Assembly: GCF_932294415.1 (NCBI RefSeq)
Contig: NC_065538.1
Span: forward strand, 40,988,843 to 41,052,842
Direction: 5' to 3'
DNA length: 64,000 nt
Source: Quercus robur
Lineage: Eukaryota; Streptophyta; Magnoliopsida; Fagales; Fagaceae
The position numbers and the translations under genes were made by a program. Every line of letters begins with the position of its first letter. Positions within the stretch are counted from its first letter, which is position 1. The notes beneath the pieces were generated by a model. The model had not been told where the DNA came from. It did not search any database and saw only the letters and a program-made list of their open reading frames with translations. This document shows, piece by piece, positions 12,215 to 24,069 of the stretch.

Positions 12215-12695
12215 GGGTATATTTGGTACACTGAATGGAGATTAGGACAGGAATTGTAATATTTATTACTAGTAATAAAATGTGTTGTAATGTAATAACT
12301 AAACTTATTCATTAGTTTGGTTATGAGTTATAACATTAGAATGAAACTTAACATTTATTTTAGGAAATATCTTACTTATACAATTATATCTCTTTAAAAA
12401 TTGTTATTTTTAAATTTAAGAGAGATATGTATTATTTTTTATGATTTTTTATTTTTATAATTGTTAGATGTATATGGAAAGTTTGTTTATTTGGAAATAT
12501 ATTAAGTTTTGAAATTATTATACTTACTAAGGAATAACTAATACAACCTTTTAAAGAGGAATAGTTATTCCTCATTTTGAAGAATAGCTATTGATAAGGA
12601 ATGACTATTCCAAAACATAACCAAACTAAAGAATAACTAAATCATAAGAATAACTATTACATTACATTGCCTATTACAGTCTACCAAACATGCCT
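12215..12695. mobile_element. Tourist-like MITE (PIF/Harbinger type), 481 bp
   Basis: The ends GGGTATATTTGGTACACTG and (complement) AGGCATGTTTGGTAGACTG are flanked by TAA at 12212-12214 and 12696-12698. The interior has repeated GGAATAACTA-like words and no open frame of note. It lies upstream of the TATA box of the host LTR. It is a different subfamily from the MITE at 11327. Confidence 0.85.
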
Positions 12696-13444
12696 TAAGA
12701 ATTTGGTTTTTCCCGTAGAACCTGTAACAATCCGCAAAGCCAAATTCAAAAAATCATATCTTACTCAATTATAATCTAAATTGTCTCGTTCTTGTGCTAA
12801 AATTGAAGCCCCAGATGTCTAGTTTCTAGAAAAATTAAACTCACTCACAAATTCAAAATATCCTAAGAGATAGCAATGAAATGGTGAGCAGAGATTATTT
12901 GTCAGAAAATAGTTTCAGCATAATTAATATTAATAGGCCCCAAATTAGTTTCCAATTAACATTAATAGGCTTGAATCACTTCCATTTCAAACTTAATAAA
13001 TTCCAAATTTACCCCAGTTAAAAAGATAATTACGCAAATTACTCATTTGAATAATTAATGTTTGATTATCTAATTAATCAAGTGTATGCAACCTTACCAT
13101 AAGATGTAGTCCTCGCCAATCAAATTATAACATGTCATTAATTTCAAATTGATTATAATTATAACTAATTGGAATCAATTGTTCATAATCACATATAGTC
13201 GGACTCAATTTGTGAAAGTGCATTTCGGCCATTAAAACTTGATTTGATGATAACTTTCAATCTGATGATCCAATTAAAGCTTAGGACTAGTCAATTTGAT
13301 CGTTATAATATCAAGATCATTTTGACGAAACGAAATTAAGGATCTAATGGGCATAATTAAGTTGCCTATTTTCAATGTGAAATTATCCTTTTACCCCCCG
13401 CGTGAGGCTAAATGCAGGTTGCAAAATGGGGTGTTGACAAATTA

Positions 13445-13611
13445 CATTAATAGATCAAAAGAAATAAATAATTACATGGCTTTGACCATAGATAGAATCT
13501 AAGAAAAATAAAAATTGCATTGATTTTGATCCTAGTTACATTATACTAAAATAGAAAATTACATGATTTTGTTTTCTAGTTACAATCTAAAAAATAAAGC
13601 AAAAATGATAA
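13445..13611 (-). mobile_element. 5'-side fragment of the older outer LTR
   Basis: This aligns with 10660-10790 of the younger LTR (shared ATTACATGG and TTTGATCCTAG blocks) and is cut off exactly at the AATTA duplication, so it is the other half of the element that ends at 10290-10454. Its own start is not visible, and similarity fades by about 13611. Confidence 0.55.
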
Positions 13612-14894
13612 GAAATTGGTCTTCAAACTAAATATTCAAATCTGGAGGCAAACTTGTCATGTACTTAATTTACTCAACATGTTACAATGCATGATATGGA
13701 TGAATATATATATATATATATATATTATTTGTATAAGGCTAGAATACCTTTTTGATCTCTATATGTTGGCCCTATTTTCAATTTGTTTCTCAAGTTTTCA
13801 CAACTTTCATTTTAGTCTTTATTTAAACTTCTTGTTATTCTGGTCTCTACCATTATCTCACTTACAAAAAACGCTTGATATAAAAACCTTAATTATCATT
13901 AGCCATGTAGGAGTTTTCCATAAGTGAATGATGATATGCACCAAAATGACAACTAGTTTAAAAATTTAAGAACCAAAATGAAAGCTATGAAACTTAAGAA
14001 TCAAATTGAAAATATGGCCAAACTACATAAATAATAATAAAATAAAAAATCTTTGTATATTATAGTGGTTGGTGTGTTATACCTGCATGCATTATCCCTC
14101 CTTCAAAGTTCAAACAGCTTGATGGCAAACTTGAAGGTGATATAAACTCCTAACAATTGTAGGCATTCTTATTTATGAATCTTTCACTTGATTGCTAGAG
14201 GTAGAGGGAGTTGTGCATGTGGGTGTTTGTGAAATGTCGTGTGTTGTGCTGTAGCTTTGCTTGATGTGATGTGATGTCTTGAAGAAGAATTTGAAGAATT
14301 GGTCTTCAAACTAGATATTCATAGTAACTTGTGTTTATTAAGAAAAAAAAATAACTTGTAGGCATATTTGATACGTAAGATTTGGTATGAATGAAAAGTT
14401 ACTATGATTTGTTTTTAGTAAAGTTTATAGCGTGCTTTTTTGCTAAAATCAAATTCTCTCCTTATTTGTGTTTGTTTATTAAAAAAATGAAAGGGATGGT
14501 TTCAAAATGGAACTCAAAAGTCTTGACTTTAGAGATAGAAATCCAAAATTTTAAAAGTTAACGGACAAAAATCAAAATGACACTCAAACTTTAGGGTGGA
14601 AATTACAATTTGAATCTAAAATAAAAAATCCCAAAGAGAGTGGTATCTATGAGCTCTGCTGCTTGTGCTTGCATAGCTGTAAAACCGGGGATGACGGCCA
14701 ATGAGATCCAAACAAACGTAACATAAAGTTAACGCTGTTTCCAATCTTAGTATTATTCTCCTCTCCTCACAGACACAGCTCATTCTCACGTTCGTATTCT
14801 TTGTTGGTTTCTTTTGAAATACTGTACTACTTAATAAACAAAACAATAACTCAGCGAGGAGAGGAGAGGAGGTGTTATAGAAAAGAAAAGAGAG
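13612..14894. other. Intergenic, upstream of desaturase gene
   Basis: No gene seen. A (TA)n microsatellite is at 13704-13726. The last ~150 bases are GA-rich and most likely include the 5' UTR of the desaturase. I cannot place a TATA box with confidence. Confidence 0.5.
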
Positions 14895-15146
14895 ATGGGA
14901 GAGAGAGAGGAAGGAGAAGGAGTAATGGCGACTGACTTTTTCTGGTCGTACACAGATGAACCCCACGCTAGCAGGCGCCGCCAGATTCTCTCTCAGTACC
15001 CTCAGATCAAGGATCTTTTTGGTCCTGACCCCTTTGCTCTCTTCAAGGTTCTTCTTCTTCTTCATGTTTCAATATTCGTTGCTACCTGCATTGTAAATTC
15101 TTTTTTCTTTAAAGTTTTCTACTTTTTCCTTCAATTTGGACTTCTG

Positions 15147-15186
<40 letters not shown>

Positions 15187-17374
15187 CGCTTTTATCAATC
15201 CTGTTTATCAGGTTTGTGCTTGTTTACAATTTTATTTGATGGGTTTTTAAGAGATTTTATTGTTAGCGAATTTTTGGCATCTGCCATGGATCTGTTTTAA
15301 TTCAAATAATTTCTGGTTCACGCTAATCAATGGATTGCCAATATTTCGCTTTTTTATTTTTATTTTTTAAACGAATATTAAATTCTAGACTGGGACTTTG
15401 CTTCATGTAGAAGATATGTTAAAACTACAGGATTTTGCTGTTTTGCATTTTGGTTTTCCTTCATTATGTTAATCTCATTGTCATTATTTCATCCTGTCTT
15501 TAAGCCAATGGATGCGGTCTCAAATAATTCTTGTATATAGAGTGTGAGGTTGTGAGTTCAAACCCATTGAAATGCGTGTGTAACTTGCCAACTGAACTAC
15601 TATTTCATCTTGTCTATAAAAACATTATATTAGGTATATTCCCTCTATTAAGTTTAGTATTTAGAATTGAGTTTTCTGTGTCAATGTCTGTCTTTTGTTT
15701 ATAGTGATTCTGGAATCCACCAAATTATGATAATTTGTAATGGGTTTCATGAGATCTCCATAATATAAGTGCTCTGTGTGTGCATATTTTATAGTTTATT
15801 CTTTTTCTTCTGAGGAACAAAAAAGTCAATCTGCTCTTATGTGCCTAGTTAGACTCCTGCACCTCTCTCATTTGCTTGTACTGGAAGTTTCTTTTTTTAG
15901 TTTGATGATTGTTCTTATTCTAGATGTGGTACTTAGAGAAATCTTAACAAGTAGCGCTCTAGAATAAATGAGTGATTTGGAACTGAGAAGCTTTTCTCAT
16001 ACGGTTTAAGAAGGGTAATTGTCTATTTATGAGCATGTTTGGCTTTAAAATGGTAATATTATTGAAAATGTTACCTACGCATTCATCTAAATGTTCTGTT
16101 ATGTCTTTGAAGCTGTGTAGAAATTTATGAGCCACTTGACCAGCAAAAGGCTGGTTTTTAGTATTGTTAAAATTTTAAAACATTCTTTCCTGTGCACACC
16201 CTCTTAAACCCCAACAAGTATGCAGAAAGAAACATGAAGTAGCGAGATTATTGGAAATGTTGTTGAACGTCAATAGGATGTTTGGCTGTGTTTTTAATCA
16301 CTGGATATCAAAATTGGTTTGTTTGCATTGAAGGCAATTTCGAAAATATATGAAAATCCCTATGAAAGAGATGATGACCGTATTCGGAACCTTATTTATT
16401 TGGTTAACTACACAATTAAGAAAGCCTGTAGTAATTTGCTTATTTTTCAGTGATGAATTTATATAGTGATTATTTTACTTTAAAGTGTATTCAGTCTTAC
16501 AATACCATATCAGCTATTTTATTATGTTCATGCCCTTGTAATTGTGGTGTTGCAGATTGCTGTGGTTGTTTTGCTTCAGCTATGGACGGCAACTTTGCTC
16601 CAGAATGCTGGTTGGCTGAAGATACTGGCAATAGCCTACTTCTTTGGCTCTTTTCTCAACCACAACCTCTTCTTGGCCATCCATGAGCTCAGCCACAATC
16701 TTGCCTTCTCAACCCCAGTATACAACCGTTGGCTTGGGATTTTTGCTAACCTCCCTATTGGTGTACCCATGTCTGTCACCTTTCAAAAATATCACCTTGA
16801 GCATCATCGGTTCCAAGGTGTAGATGGCATTGATATGGACATTCCAAGTCACACTGAAGCTCATCTTGTGACAAATGTTATTTCCAAAAGCATATGGGTC
16901 ATTTTGCAACTCTTCTTCTATGCTTTCCGGCCTCTATTTCTGAAACCAAAGCCTCCTGGTTGTTGGGAGTTCATCAACACATTTATTCAGATATCCCTTG
17001 ATGCATTTATAGTTTACTTTTGGGGCTGGAAATCTTTTGCCTATTTGATCCTTTCCACATTTGTTGGGGGTGGGATGCACCCAATGGCTGGTCACTTCAT
17101 TTCGGAGCATTATGTCTTCAACCCTGAACAGGAGACATATTCTTATTATGGCCCCCTGAATCTTATGACATGGAATGTGGGGTACCACAACGAGCACCAT
17201 GATTTCCCTAGAATTCCTGGGAACAAGCTGTATAAGGTGAAGGAGATTGCACCTGAGTACTATGAAGGTTTAGACTCATATAAATCTTGGAGCCAGGTTA
17301 TTTATATGTATGTTATGGACCGAACAGTTGGGCCTTTTAGCCGAATGAAGAGGAAGGTAAAGAAAAATGAATAG
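14895..17374 (+). CDS. Sphingolipid delta(4)-desaturase (DES1-like), 323 aa, 2 exons
   Basis: Introduces the 4,5-trans double bond into the long-chain base of dihydroceramide, at the endoplasmic reticulum membrane. The exons are 14895-15047 (51 codons, donor AAG|GTTCTT) and 16556-17374 (acceptor TTGCAG|ATTGC), joined in phase 0, giving 323 aa against about 330 in the family. The N-terminus has the typical [14 protein letters not shown] block. The three histidine boxes of membrane desaturases are intact: HELSH at 94-98, HLEHH at 131-135 and HNEHH at 262-266. Hydrophobic segments lie around 52-90 and 160-220. I chose the ATG at 14895 over the in-frame ATG at 14925 because homologues carry a similar acidic leader before MATDFF; the shorter start remains possible. 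The 1508-bp intron has a long poly-T run (about 15150-15184). The gene appears functional. A LINE sits 0.55 kb downstream. Confidence 0.95.
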
Positions 17375-17914
17375 GTGTTTTCATTTTTATTACCTGTTCC
17401 ATATTTTTTATCCTCTTTCCCTGGATTGGTAATGGTAATTACCTTTGTAATTCGCTATGTATTTGTAACATTTTTGAAGAGTGCTTTAGTTTTAGGCTAA
17501 AAGAGTTAGTTGTTTGTTCATTCATTAACAATTCAGAAGAACATCTGTTTACTGATTTATGCCTTTAAGATGTGGGGTATATCTATATTGATAATAATAT
17601 CTATAGTAATCTCTCTCTCTCTCTCTCTCACGCGTGCAGCGCGCACACACACAGAACTTGTGAGTTTCTTACTCTTATACTTGGCACTAAGTAAGCTTTA
17701 GTGTGCAGTTTCATTCTTTTGCTTTTGTATGTAAAGTGCTCCTTTCAATTCTTGCAATGTAGAATTTGTTTTCTCTGACTGGAAAATTGAAATCCAAGCA
17801 AAATTTATGGTGGCAATTTTTTGGCTCAATTAATACATGTTTGCATATAATCTGGAGTCCTAAAGATGCAGCTGATGCAGGCAAAATAAATTACTTGAGA
17901 TCTCTGTATTTCAG
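17375..17914. other. 3' flank of desaturase gene
   Basis: This holds the probable 3' UTR of the desaturase, a CT microsatellite at about 17611-17629 followed by an AC-rich stretch, and the left copy of the LINE target duplication (17915-17926). No other gene is seen. Confidence 0.6.
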
Positions 17915-20125
17915 AGGTTTCTAGTTCTGACTGTGATGTTATCTTAGTTTTTGGTCAAGAAGGAGAAACTGAACCCTTGTAAGCAAAACACAGGAGACAT
18001 CTTCCCATTGCATGGTGTTTTTGTTGTTGATAGTATTGCATGTGGTGTGAAGGTGCTACACAAGGTTTTGCTTTGAGTAGTGCAGCTTTGTGGGGTGGGG
18101 TTTCAGAGTTTTTTCAATGGGTGGAATTCGTAGTTTTTTCATTGAATTTAAGTTTTTCCAATTGGTGGTTGAGGAAGGAGGAACCTTTTTCTCCTTACGT
18201 ATTTTCGAACGAGGCAAACATTTCATGAAGTCAGTATTCATGGGCAAAAATGCAACGTTATGGTTGATGAAGAATATAGAACACACGGTGGTCGAAATCA
18301 ATCCAAAACAGTTTTTTACGCTTAGGGAAGGAGATATCGCGTACACTTTGCAGTGGAGATCAAACTCCTTTGGTCAGTTCCTTTTAGTGTCTGAACTTAA
18401 AGCACAAAATGGTTGGAAGGTCTTTGGGCTTGAACTGAGGAAGATGTTGGAACCTGACTAATATGCTTTTGGTGGTTTAGGCCAGGCCAAATTTGTGTCT
18501 CAGCCACAGAGGAGAATGTCGGGGTTTCATCCCTCTCGGTCTTTTGTTGAGGCACCGAAGGGTTAGGTGCAGCCAAGGGAGGTGACTCGGTTATAACATG
18601 TTACAACCAAGGATAAGGAGAAAATTTCGAGTCAGGGGGAGTTTGTGGAGAGGAAGAATCAGTCAAGGGGGTTGTTGGCGACGAATTCGAAACTCACAGG
18701 TGCTATGGTGGGGGATATTCCGGTGGGCAAGCCTGATACAATGGTGGTGGGAGGAAGGGATAGGAGGGAGCAGTGCATTAATGTCAATACAGAATTAAGT
18801 GAGCAAATTCTGGCAGAAAATAGGAAACGTATCCCAGTAAGATTTAGTTTGAATTCAAAATCAAACGAAAATGGGAAGAGGAGTGATATAAGGAGACCTT
18901 GCTGGACAGTGCTGGACAGGGAGTGGGTTAATTGTGGAAGTTGATGTGAAAGGAAGGAGACAGGTTTCTTGGGATAGCAAGAAAGGGGGAGTAAAAATTT
19001 TTAAATGGGTAAAACAGGCTCAAATCAAAGATGTGGTGGGTCAAGACTCTTACTGTGATCAACAGGTGGGCTTCCTTAACTTAGAGCTCACAGGCCCATT
19101 CAGGTTGGAAGTGGATGAGAGCTCCTCGGTAGCTGACCTGAGCCTACCAAAGCCTAAAGCCCACATGTCGGCGTTGGCAGTGATGTCCACTGCCCTCCAT
19201 AAAGCCTCGCTGAGTCGGAATGAGTTAGGTCAACTTGGTAAGCTTCCAAGGGTGGTCGCCGTCACAGCTGATGGTGGTTTTCACGCCGAGAAGTCACTAG
19301 CGCCAGTGATTCAGGTGTGAAACCATTCACCGGCGATTACGACGAGAGCTGATGACTATAAGATTGTGGTTGGTCAAATGGGTAGTCTCGCGATGCCCTC
19401 AGTGGTAGCTCAGTGCTCTATCTTCGATGGTCTTAGTGCCGAGGAGCCATATGCAGATTTTACCCACTCCATGAGACTGATGATTAACCCGATGGTGTTT
19501 ATGTGAAGCCTGGGTCAGTGGAGAAGGTGGGTATCGGGCTAGGTCTAAAACAATTAAAAGCCCATCTTGTTTATAAGTTAAGCCCGATGACCACAAGCCC
19601 AGGCTTCTCAGAGGTTGGGAACTGTTCCAAAACTTACTCAGGCCCATCCTCTTCAACATTTACTCCCGATGGCTTTCTGGGGAGGTCATGCTTGTGGAGG
19701 ATGTAGTTAATTTTTCTGCAGGTTTTGGTGAAACAGAACTAACAGATTGTTTACCTCTGAGGATTATTACTCCGAGTGCTTCATCATCTTCGGCAGAGTT
19801 GGAGGAGGTCACTGAGGTATTGAGTATTGAGGCTAAGTTGGATATTTCTGGGTGGGTGAAACATAAAATTCCTAGTTTCAGTAAATTAGTTGGGTTGTCA
19901 ATGACTCGACATGAGAAGTTGTGCATTGCTCTCTTACAAAGGCTAGAATCTGAGATGGAGGCAGCCAATGTGCTACACCAGAAAGCAATAGGTAGCCAAA
20001 AAGTGGCTAAGTCCAAAAACAAGGGATGTAGAGAGCTGCGAAACTTGATCTCTTCGGTGAATTATGATGGGAGGTAGAGGTTTGGTTTAGCGCTGGTGTT
20101 AGTAGGTGGGGATATTACCGTGGTA

Positions 20126-20914
20126 ATGAAGATAAGAATGATTTCGTGGAATGTTAGAGGTTTAAATGATTCTCAAAAATGTCTTGTGGTGAAGAATTTG
20201 TTGCTGGAGTGGAAGTGTGATGTTGTTTGTTTACAAGAGACAAAAATTGCTAGCATGAATAGACTGTTGGTTTGTAGTTTGTGGAGTTGTCCATATGTGG
20301 ATTAGGCTGTTTTGGAGGCTGATCAGACTGTTGGTGGTATTTTGATTATGTGGGATAAAAGGGTTTTGGATAAGGTGGAGGTTATGGTTGGTGCATTCTC
20401 AGTTTCGGTGAAGTGGCAAGGGGTGGAGGATGGTTTTATATGGGCATGCTTAGGGGTTTATGGCCCAAATGAGAATAACGAGAGGGGCCACATATGGGAT
20501 GAGTTAGTGGATATTCAGCAGTATTGAAGGATACTATGGTGCTGCCTTGGAGATTTTAATGTTGTTCGCTCTCCTAGTAAGCGTAGAGGTGAGACTCGTT
20601 TAACCCTAGCTATGGAAAAATTCTCTAAATTTATTAAGGATCTTAACTTGATTGATTTGCCGTTGGAAGGAGGTAGTTTTACATGGTCAAGTGATATTGA
20701 TCAACCAGCGATGTCTAGGATTGATAGAGCTCTGATTACTCCAGATTGGGAGGATCACTTCCCAGATGTTATTCAAAGGATTTTACCCCGTCCTATTTCA
20801 GATCACTGTCCAATTCTTTTAGAGGCAGAGGGAATGGCAAGGGGGAAGAGTCCGTTCAGATTTGAAAATATATGGTTGAAAACGGAAGGGTTTGTGGACA
20901 AAGTTCAATCCTAG
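20126..20914 (+). pseudogene. LINE endonuclease (EEP) domain, interrupted
   Basis: Part of the LINE at 17927-23658. It reads as an apurinic-type endonuclease: SWNVRGLN near 20137, the LQETK motif near 20235, GDFNVV near 20555, and SDHCPILL near 20800. In-frame stops at 20303-20305, 20525-20527 and 20912-20914 split it into three frames of 69, 71 and 100 aa, so no functional enzyme is made. Confidence 0.85.
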
Positions 20915-21539
20915 TGGAATCGGCACTCATTTGTAGGTACACCTAGTTTCGTGCTTGTTAAAAAGCTTAAGGCTTTGAAAGAGGACATTTTACAATGGAA
21001 TCGCCAAGAGTTTGGTAATGTAAAGCGGCAAAAGAAACAATTACTGGAGGAGTTGAAAATATTAGACGCGAAGTAAAGGGACCTAGGTCTCACTAATGGG
21101 GAGAATCGTCATAGGGCAGATTTGAGGTCCCAGGTGGAGCATCTTCTTTCCTTGGAAGAAATCCTAGCGGCAAAAATCTAGGATGTTATGTATCAAGGAA
21201 GAGGATAATAACACCAAGTTCTTCCACAAAATGGCTAACTCCCATAGAAGGAATAACCATCTTAGGACGTTGGAGGTGGATGAGGTGGTTTTTGAGGAGG
21301 ATTCCAAGGTAACTAATCAGGTAGTCCAGTTTTATAAAAATTTGTACAAGGAGTCTAAGGGGTGAAGGCCTTTTGCAGAGGGTTTGGAACTTGATTGTAT
21401 TGGGGAGTTGGAGAGGGTTTGGCTTGAACGGAAGTTTGAGAGAGAGGAGATACTACAAGTCGTAAGTGACTTGGAGGGGGACAAAGCTTCAAGTCCGGAT
21501 GGGTTTACTATAGCGTTTTATCATCACTGTTGAAGAGTA

Positions 21540-22612
21540 GTGAAGAAAGACGTCTTAGTGTTCTTTGAAGAGTTTTCTCAACATTGTAAGTTTGAAAAAT
21601 CTCTTAATGCTTCCTTCATTGCTTTAATTCCTAAAAAGAACGGTGCTTCTAATATTAGAGATTTCCGACCTATTAGCTTGGTGGGAGTGTGTATAAAATC
21701 TTGGCTAAGGTTTTGGCAAATCGTTTGAGAGTTGTTTTAGATCAGTTGATCTCTGAGACTCAAAATAGCTTTATAGGTGGGAGACAAATCTTTGACTCAG
21801 TTCTTATTGCGAATGAGTGTGTGGATAGCCGAAGGAAGAGTAGGGTTCTTGGAGTCATTTGTAAACTTGATATTGAGAAGGCCTACGATCATGTGAATTG
21901 GGAGGCTTTGCTGGATTTGTTGAATAAAATGGGTTTTGGAGTGAAGTGGTGTAAGTGGATCCGTACTTGTATATCCATTGTTCAGTTCTCTGTCTTGATT
22001 AATGGGTCTCCAGCTGATTTTTTTGGTAGTTCAAGGGATCCGCTATCTCCTATGCTGTTTTTGATTTTGATGGAGGTGTTCAGTAGGATGCTAAGAAGAG
22101 TGGAGGGAGCTGGATTGATTCGTGGCTTTAAAATTAAGGGTAGGAGGGATGGTGGGGAAAGTGTTTCACATCTTTTGTTTGCAGACGATACTATCCTATT
22201 TTGTGACGCAGATGTGGAGCAAATTCTTCATATCCGGCTATTGTTACTCAGTTTTCAGGCGGTAACTGGTTTGAAGGTCAATGTGCACAAGTGTGAAATG
22301 GTTCCAATAGGGGAGGTTGATGATGTGCATGCCCTTGTTGATATTTTGGGCTGTAAAGTTGGATGTTTGCTTATGTCTTATCTTGGCATGCCATTGGGGG
22401 CTTCACACAAATCCCCTTCAATTTGGAATCCCATTTTAGAGAAAATTGAGCGGAGATTAGCTAGGTGGAAGAAGTTGTATTTGTCTAAAGGGGGTCAATT
22501 GATGTTACTCAAGAGTACGTTATCTAGTCTTCCTACCTATTTTCTTTCTCTATTTACAATTCCTACTTATGTGGCTAATAAAATTGAAAAGTTGCAAAGG
22601 GATTTTCTATGA
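21540..22612 (+). pseudogene. LINE reverse transcriptase domain, interrupted
   Basis: This is the RVT_1 region of the same [14 protein letters not shown] and FRPISLVG lie in the first frame (21540-21728), then the frame shifts to 21689-22612, where [24 protein letters not shown] and [13 protein letters not shown] are visible. The usual RQGDPLSP motif is degraded to SRDPLSP. A stop at 22610 ends the frame before the thumb and zinc-finger part. Confidence 0.87.
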
Positions 22613-23670
22613 GGTGATAGCAAGACTCATCTGGTTGGATGGGATTAAGTTTGTGCGCCTTTAGCTAACAGTGGCTTGGGGATAAGAAAACTTACTACTT
22701 TCAATAAGGCCTTATTGGGGAAATGGTTGTGGTGGTTTGGGAAGGAAGAGGATTGGTTATGGAGGAGGGTGGTAGTTTCGAAATATGGGGAAGAATTGGG
22801 GGGGGGGGGGGGTCCTAGACCTCAAAACTAGGTAGGGGGTTCATGGGTGTGGTTTGTGGAGAGGCATTCATATGAGATGAGAGGATTTTAGCAAAAATTG
22901 TTAGTTTATTGTTGGGTTGGGGAATAGAGTGAGATTTTGGCAGGATGGGTGGTATGGGGATCAACCTTTCCAATTGGCTTTCCCAAAGCTGTATGGTATT
23001 TCCATTGACAAGGAGGCATCTGTAGAAGCTTCTTTGTCAAGGCAAGGGGCGGAGGATAGAAGAATTTGGGATGTTCGTTTTAGTCGAGATCTTAATGATT
23101 AGGAGATGGATGAAGGGCTGCATTATATGTTGGGATGTTCGTTTGTAGACTAGTGCATTATGTGTTGACATTGTAAAGAGACGGTAGACCACTTACTTCT
23201 TCATTGTAAGATGGCTCATCGGTTGTGGAGCTTTGCCTTTACTACTATTGGCTTGTCTTGGGTTATTCCTAGATCGATCCCAAATTTGCTTTTTGGCTAG
23301 TGGAATTGGTTGAGGAAGCATTCGTCTCAGATATGCAACTTAGTTCCGTTATGCATCCTATGGTGCATTTAGAAGGAACGGAATCAGAGGACTTTTGAGG
23401 ATTTGGATAGTTCTGGCGATCAGATGCTTGCTTCTTTTTGTGGGACTCTTTTTGATTGGTCTCGGGCGTGGGGACTCATAACTAGTGATTCCCTTCCTTC
23501 TTTTCTTTGCTCTCTTTCTCCTTTGTAATTAATATGCTATCTGGGTTTCTTTTTTGCTTTCTTTCTGTTTTTGTTCTTGTATTTCCTGGGTTTGCTCTAT
23601 GTTTTTCATGCATAGAGTAGCCATTCGTATATATATCATTCTTACTTATAAAAAAAAAAGGTTTCTAGTT

Positions 23671-24069
23671 TGGTTGTGTTATGATATAACATAAGTATCA
23701 ATAATTAAATTTAAAGGGGTTCAGCATGTTAAATCATTTAACAAGCCTCCTGTTGTTTTTAATATTTCACAAAATTAAAAACATTTTCTACATAAACATC
23801 CCAGACTGTATCAAAAGGAAAATAAACAAACTTGGGAGTGTGAAATCAATGGCTTAACATGCAAGTGTTCTTTATACATAGTCAAGTAGATGCTCCAGGC
23901 GATCAAATCTTGATATTTTCTTACGTCAGAGTCTTAAGCCTTGATCAATTCCACACCTTAATTATACCATCAAACTCAAATGCTCACTAAGGAGATAAGG
24001 CCACCAGTGTCCAGAATGGCAGTTGCATCTGTCTTATGATAATTTTGTGAAAATTTGACACTGCTCTTC
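23671..24069. other. Short intergenic stretch, 3' flank of tetraspanin gene
   Basis: AT-rich with no gene. It probably contains the tetraspanin 3' UTR (on the minus strand). Only about 400 bp separate the LINE target site from the tetraspanin stop codon. Confidence 0.5.

Larger units (their letters stand above)
10460..13439 (-). mobile_element. Solo LTR inserted in an older LTR, carrying two MITEs
   Basis: On the minus strand the unit starts TGTCAACACC at 13439 and ends CTCTTGCA at 10460, and AATTA duplications sit directly outside (10455-10459 and 13440-13444). The TATA box is the complement of 12051-12060 (CTATATAAAC), confirming minus orientation. The span is 2980 bp. Without the two MITEs and their 3-bp duplications the LTR itself is about 1.93 kb. 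There is no internal coding region. The start is similar to 8175-9856 and the CCTAACACCTTC block is shared, so these are one family. It is a fossil. Confidence 0.85.
17927..23658 (+). mobile_element. L1-type LINE, nearly full length, decayed, perfect 12-bp TSD
   Basis: The element is bounded by AGGTTTCTAGTT at 17915-17926 and 23659-23670 and ends in a poly-A run just before the right copy (23650-23658). Order: an ORF1-like region 18090-20080 (an unrecognised FFIEFK...VVEEGG domain at about 18140-18450, then low-similarity sequence); an endonuclease (EEP) domain 20126-20914 with MKIRMISWNVRGLN at its start and SDHCPILL near its end; a reverse transcriptase, best frame 21689-22612, with [11 protein letters not shown] and the catalytic FADD at about 22180; and a C-terminal zinc-finger-like piece near 23150-23400. 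The frame is broken by many stops and shifts, for example stops at 20303, 20525 and 20912 in the endonuclease. A 15-G run is at 22798-22812. It cannot be active. Confidence 0.93.

Noticed and set aside
15521-15612. Possible tRNA-derived SINE in the desaturase intron (a GAGTTCAAACCC B-box-like word)
   Set aside because: No convincing A box at the right distance, no tail and no target duplication; the B-box word alone is too common.
22798-22812. G15 run as a possible G-quadruplex
   Set aside because: A single uninterrupted run within a decayed LINE; more likely homopolymer expansion or sequencing length error.
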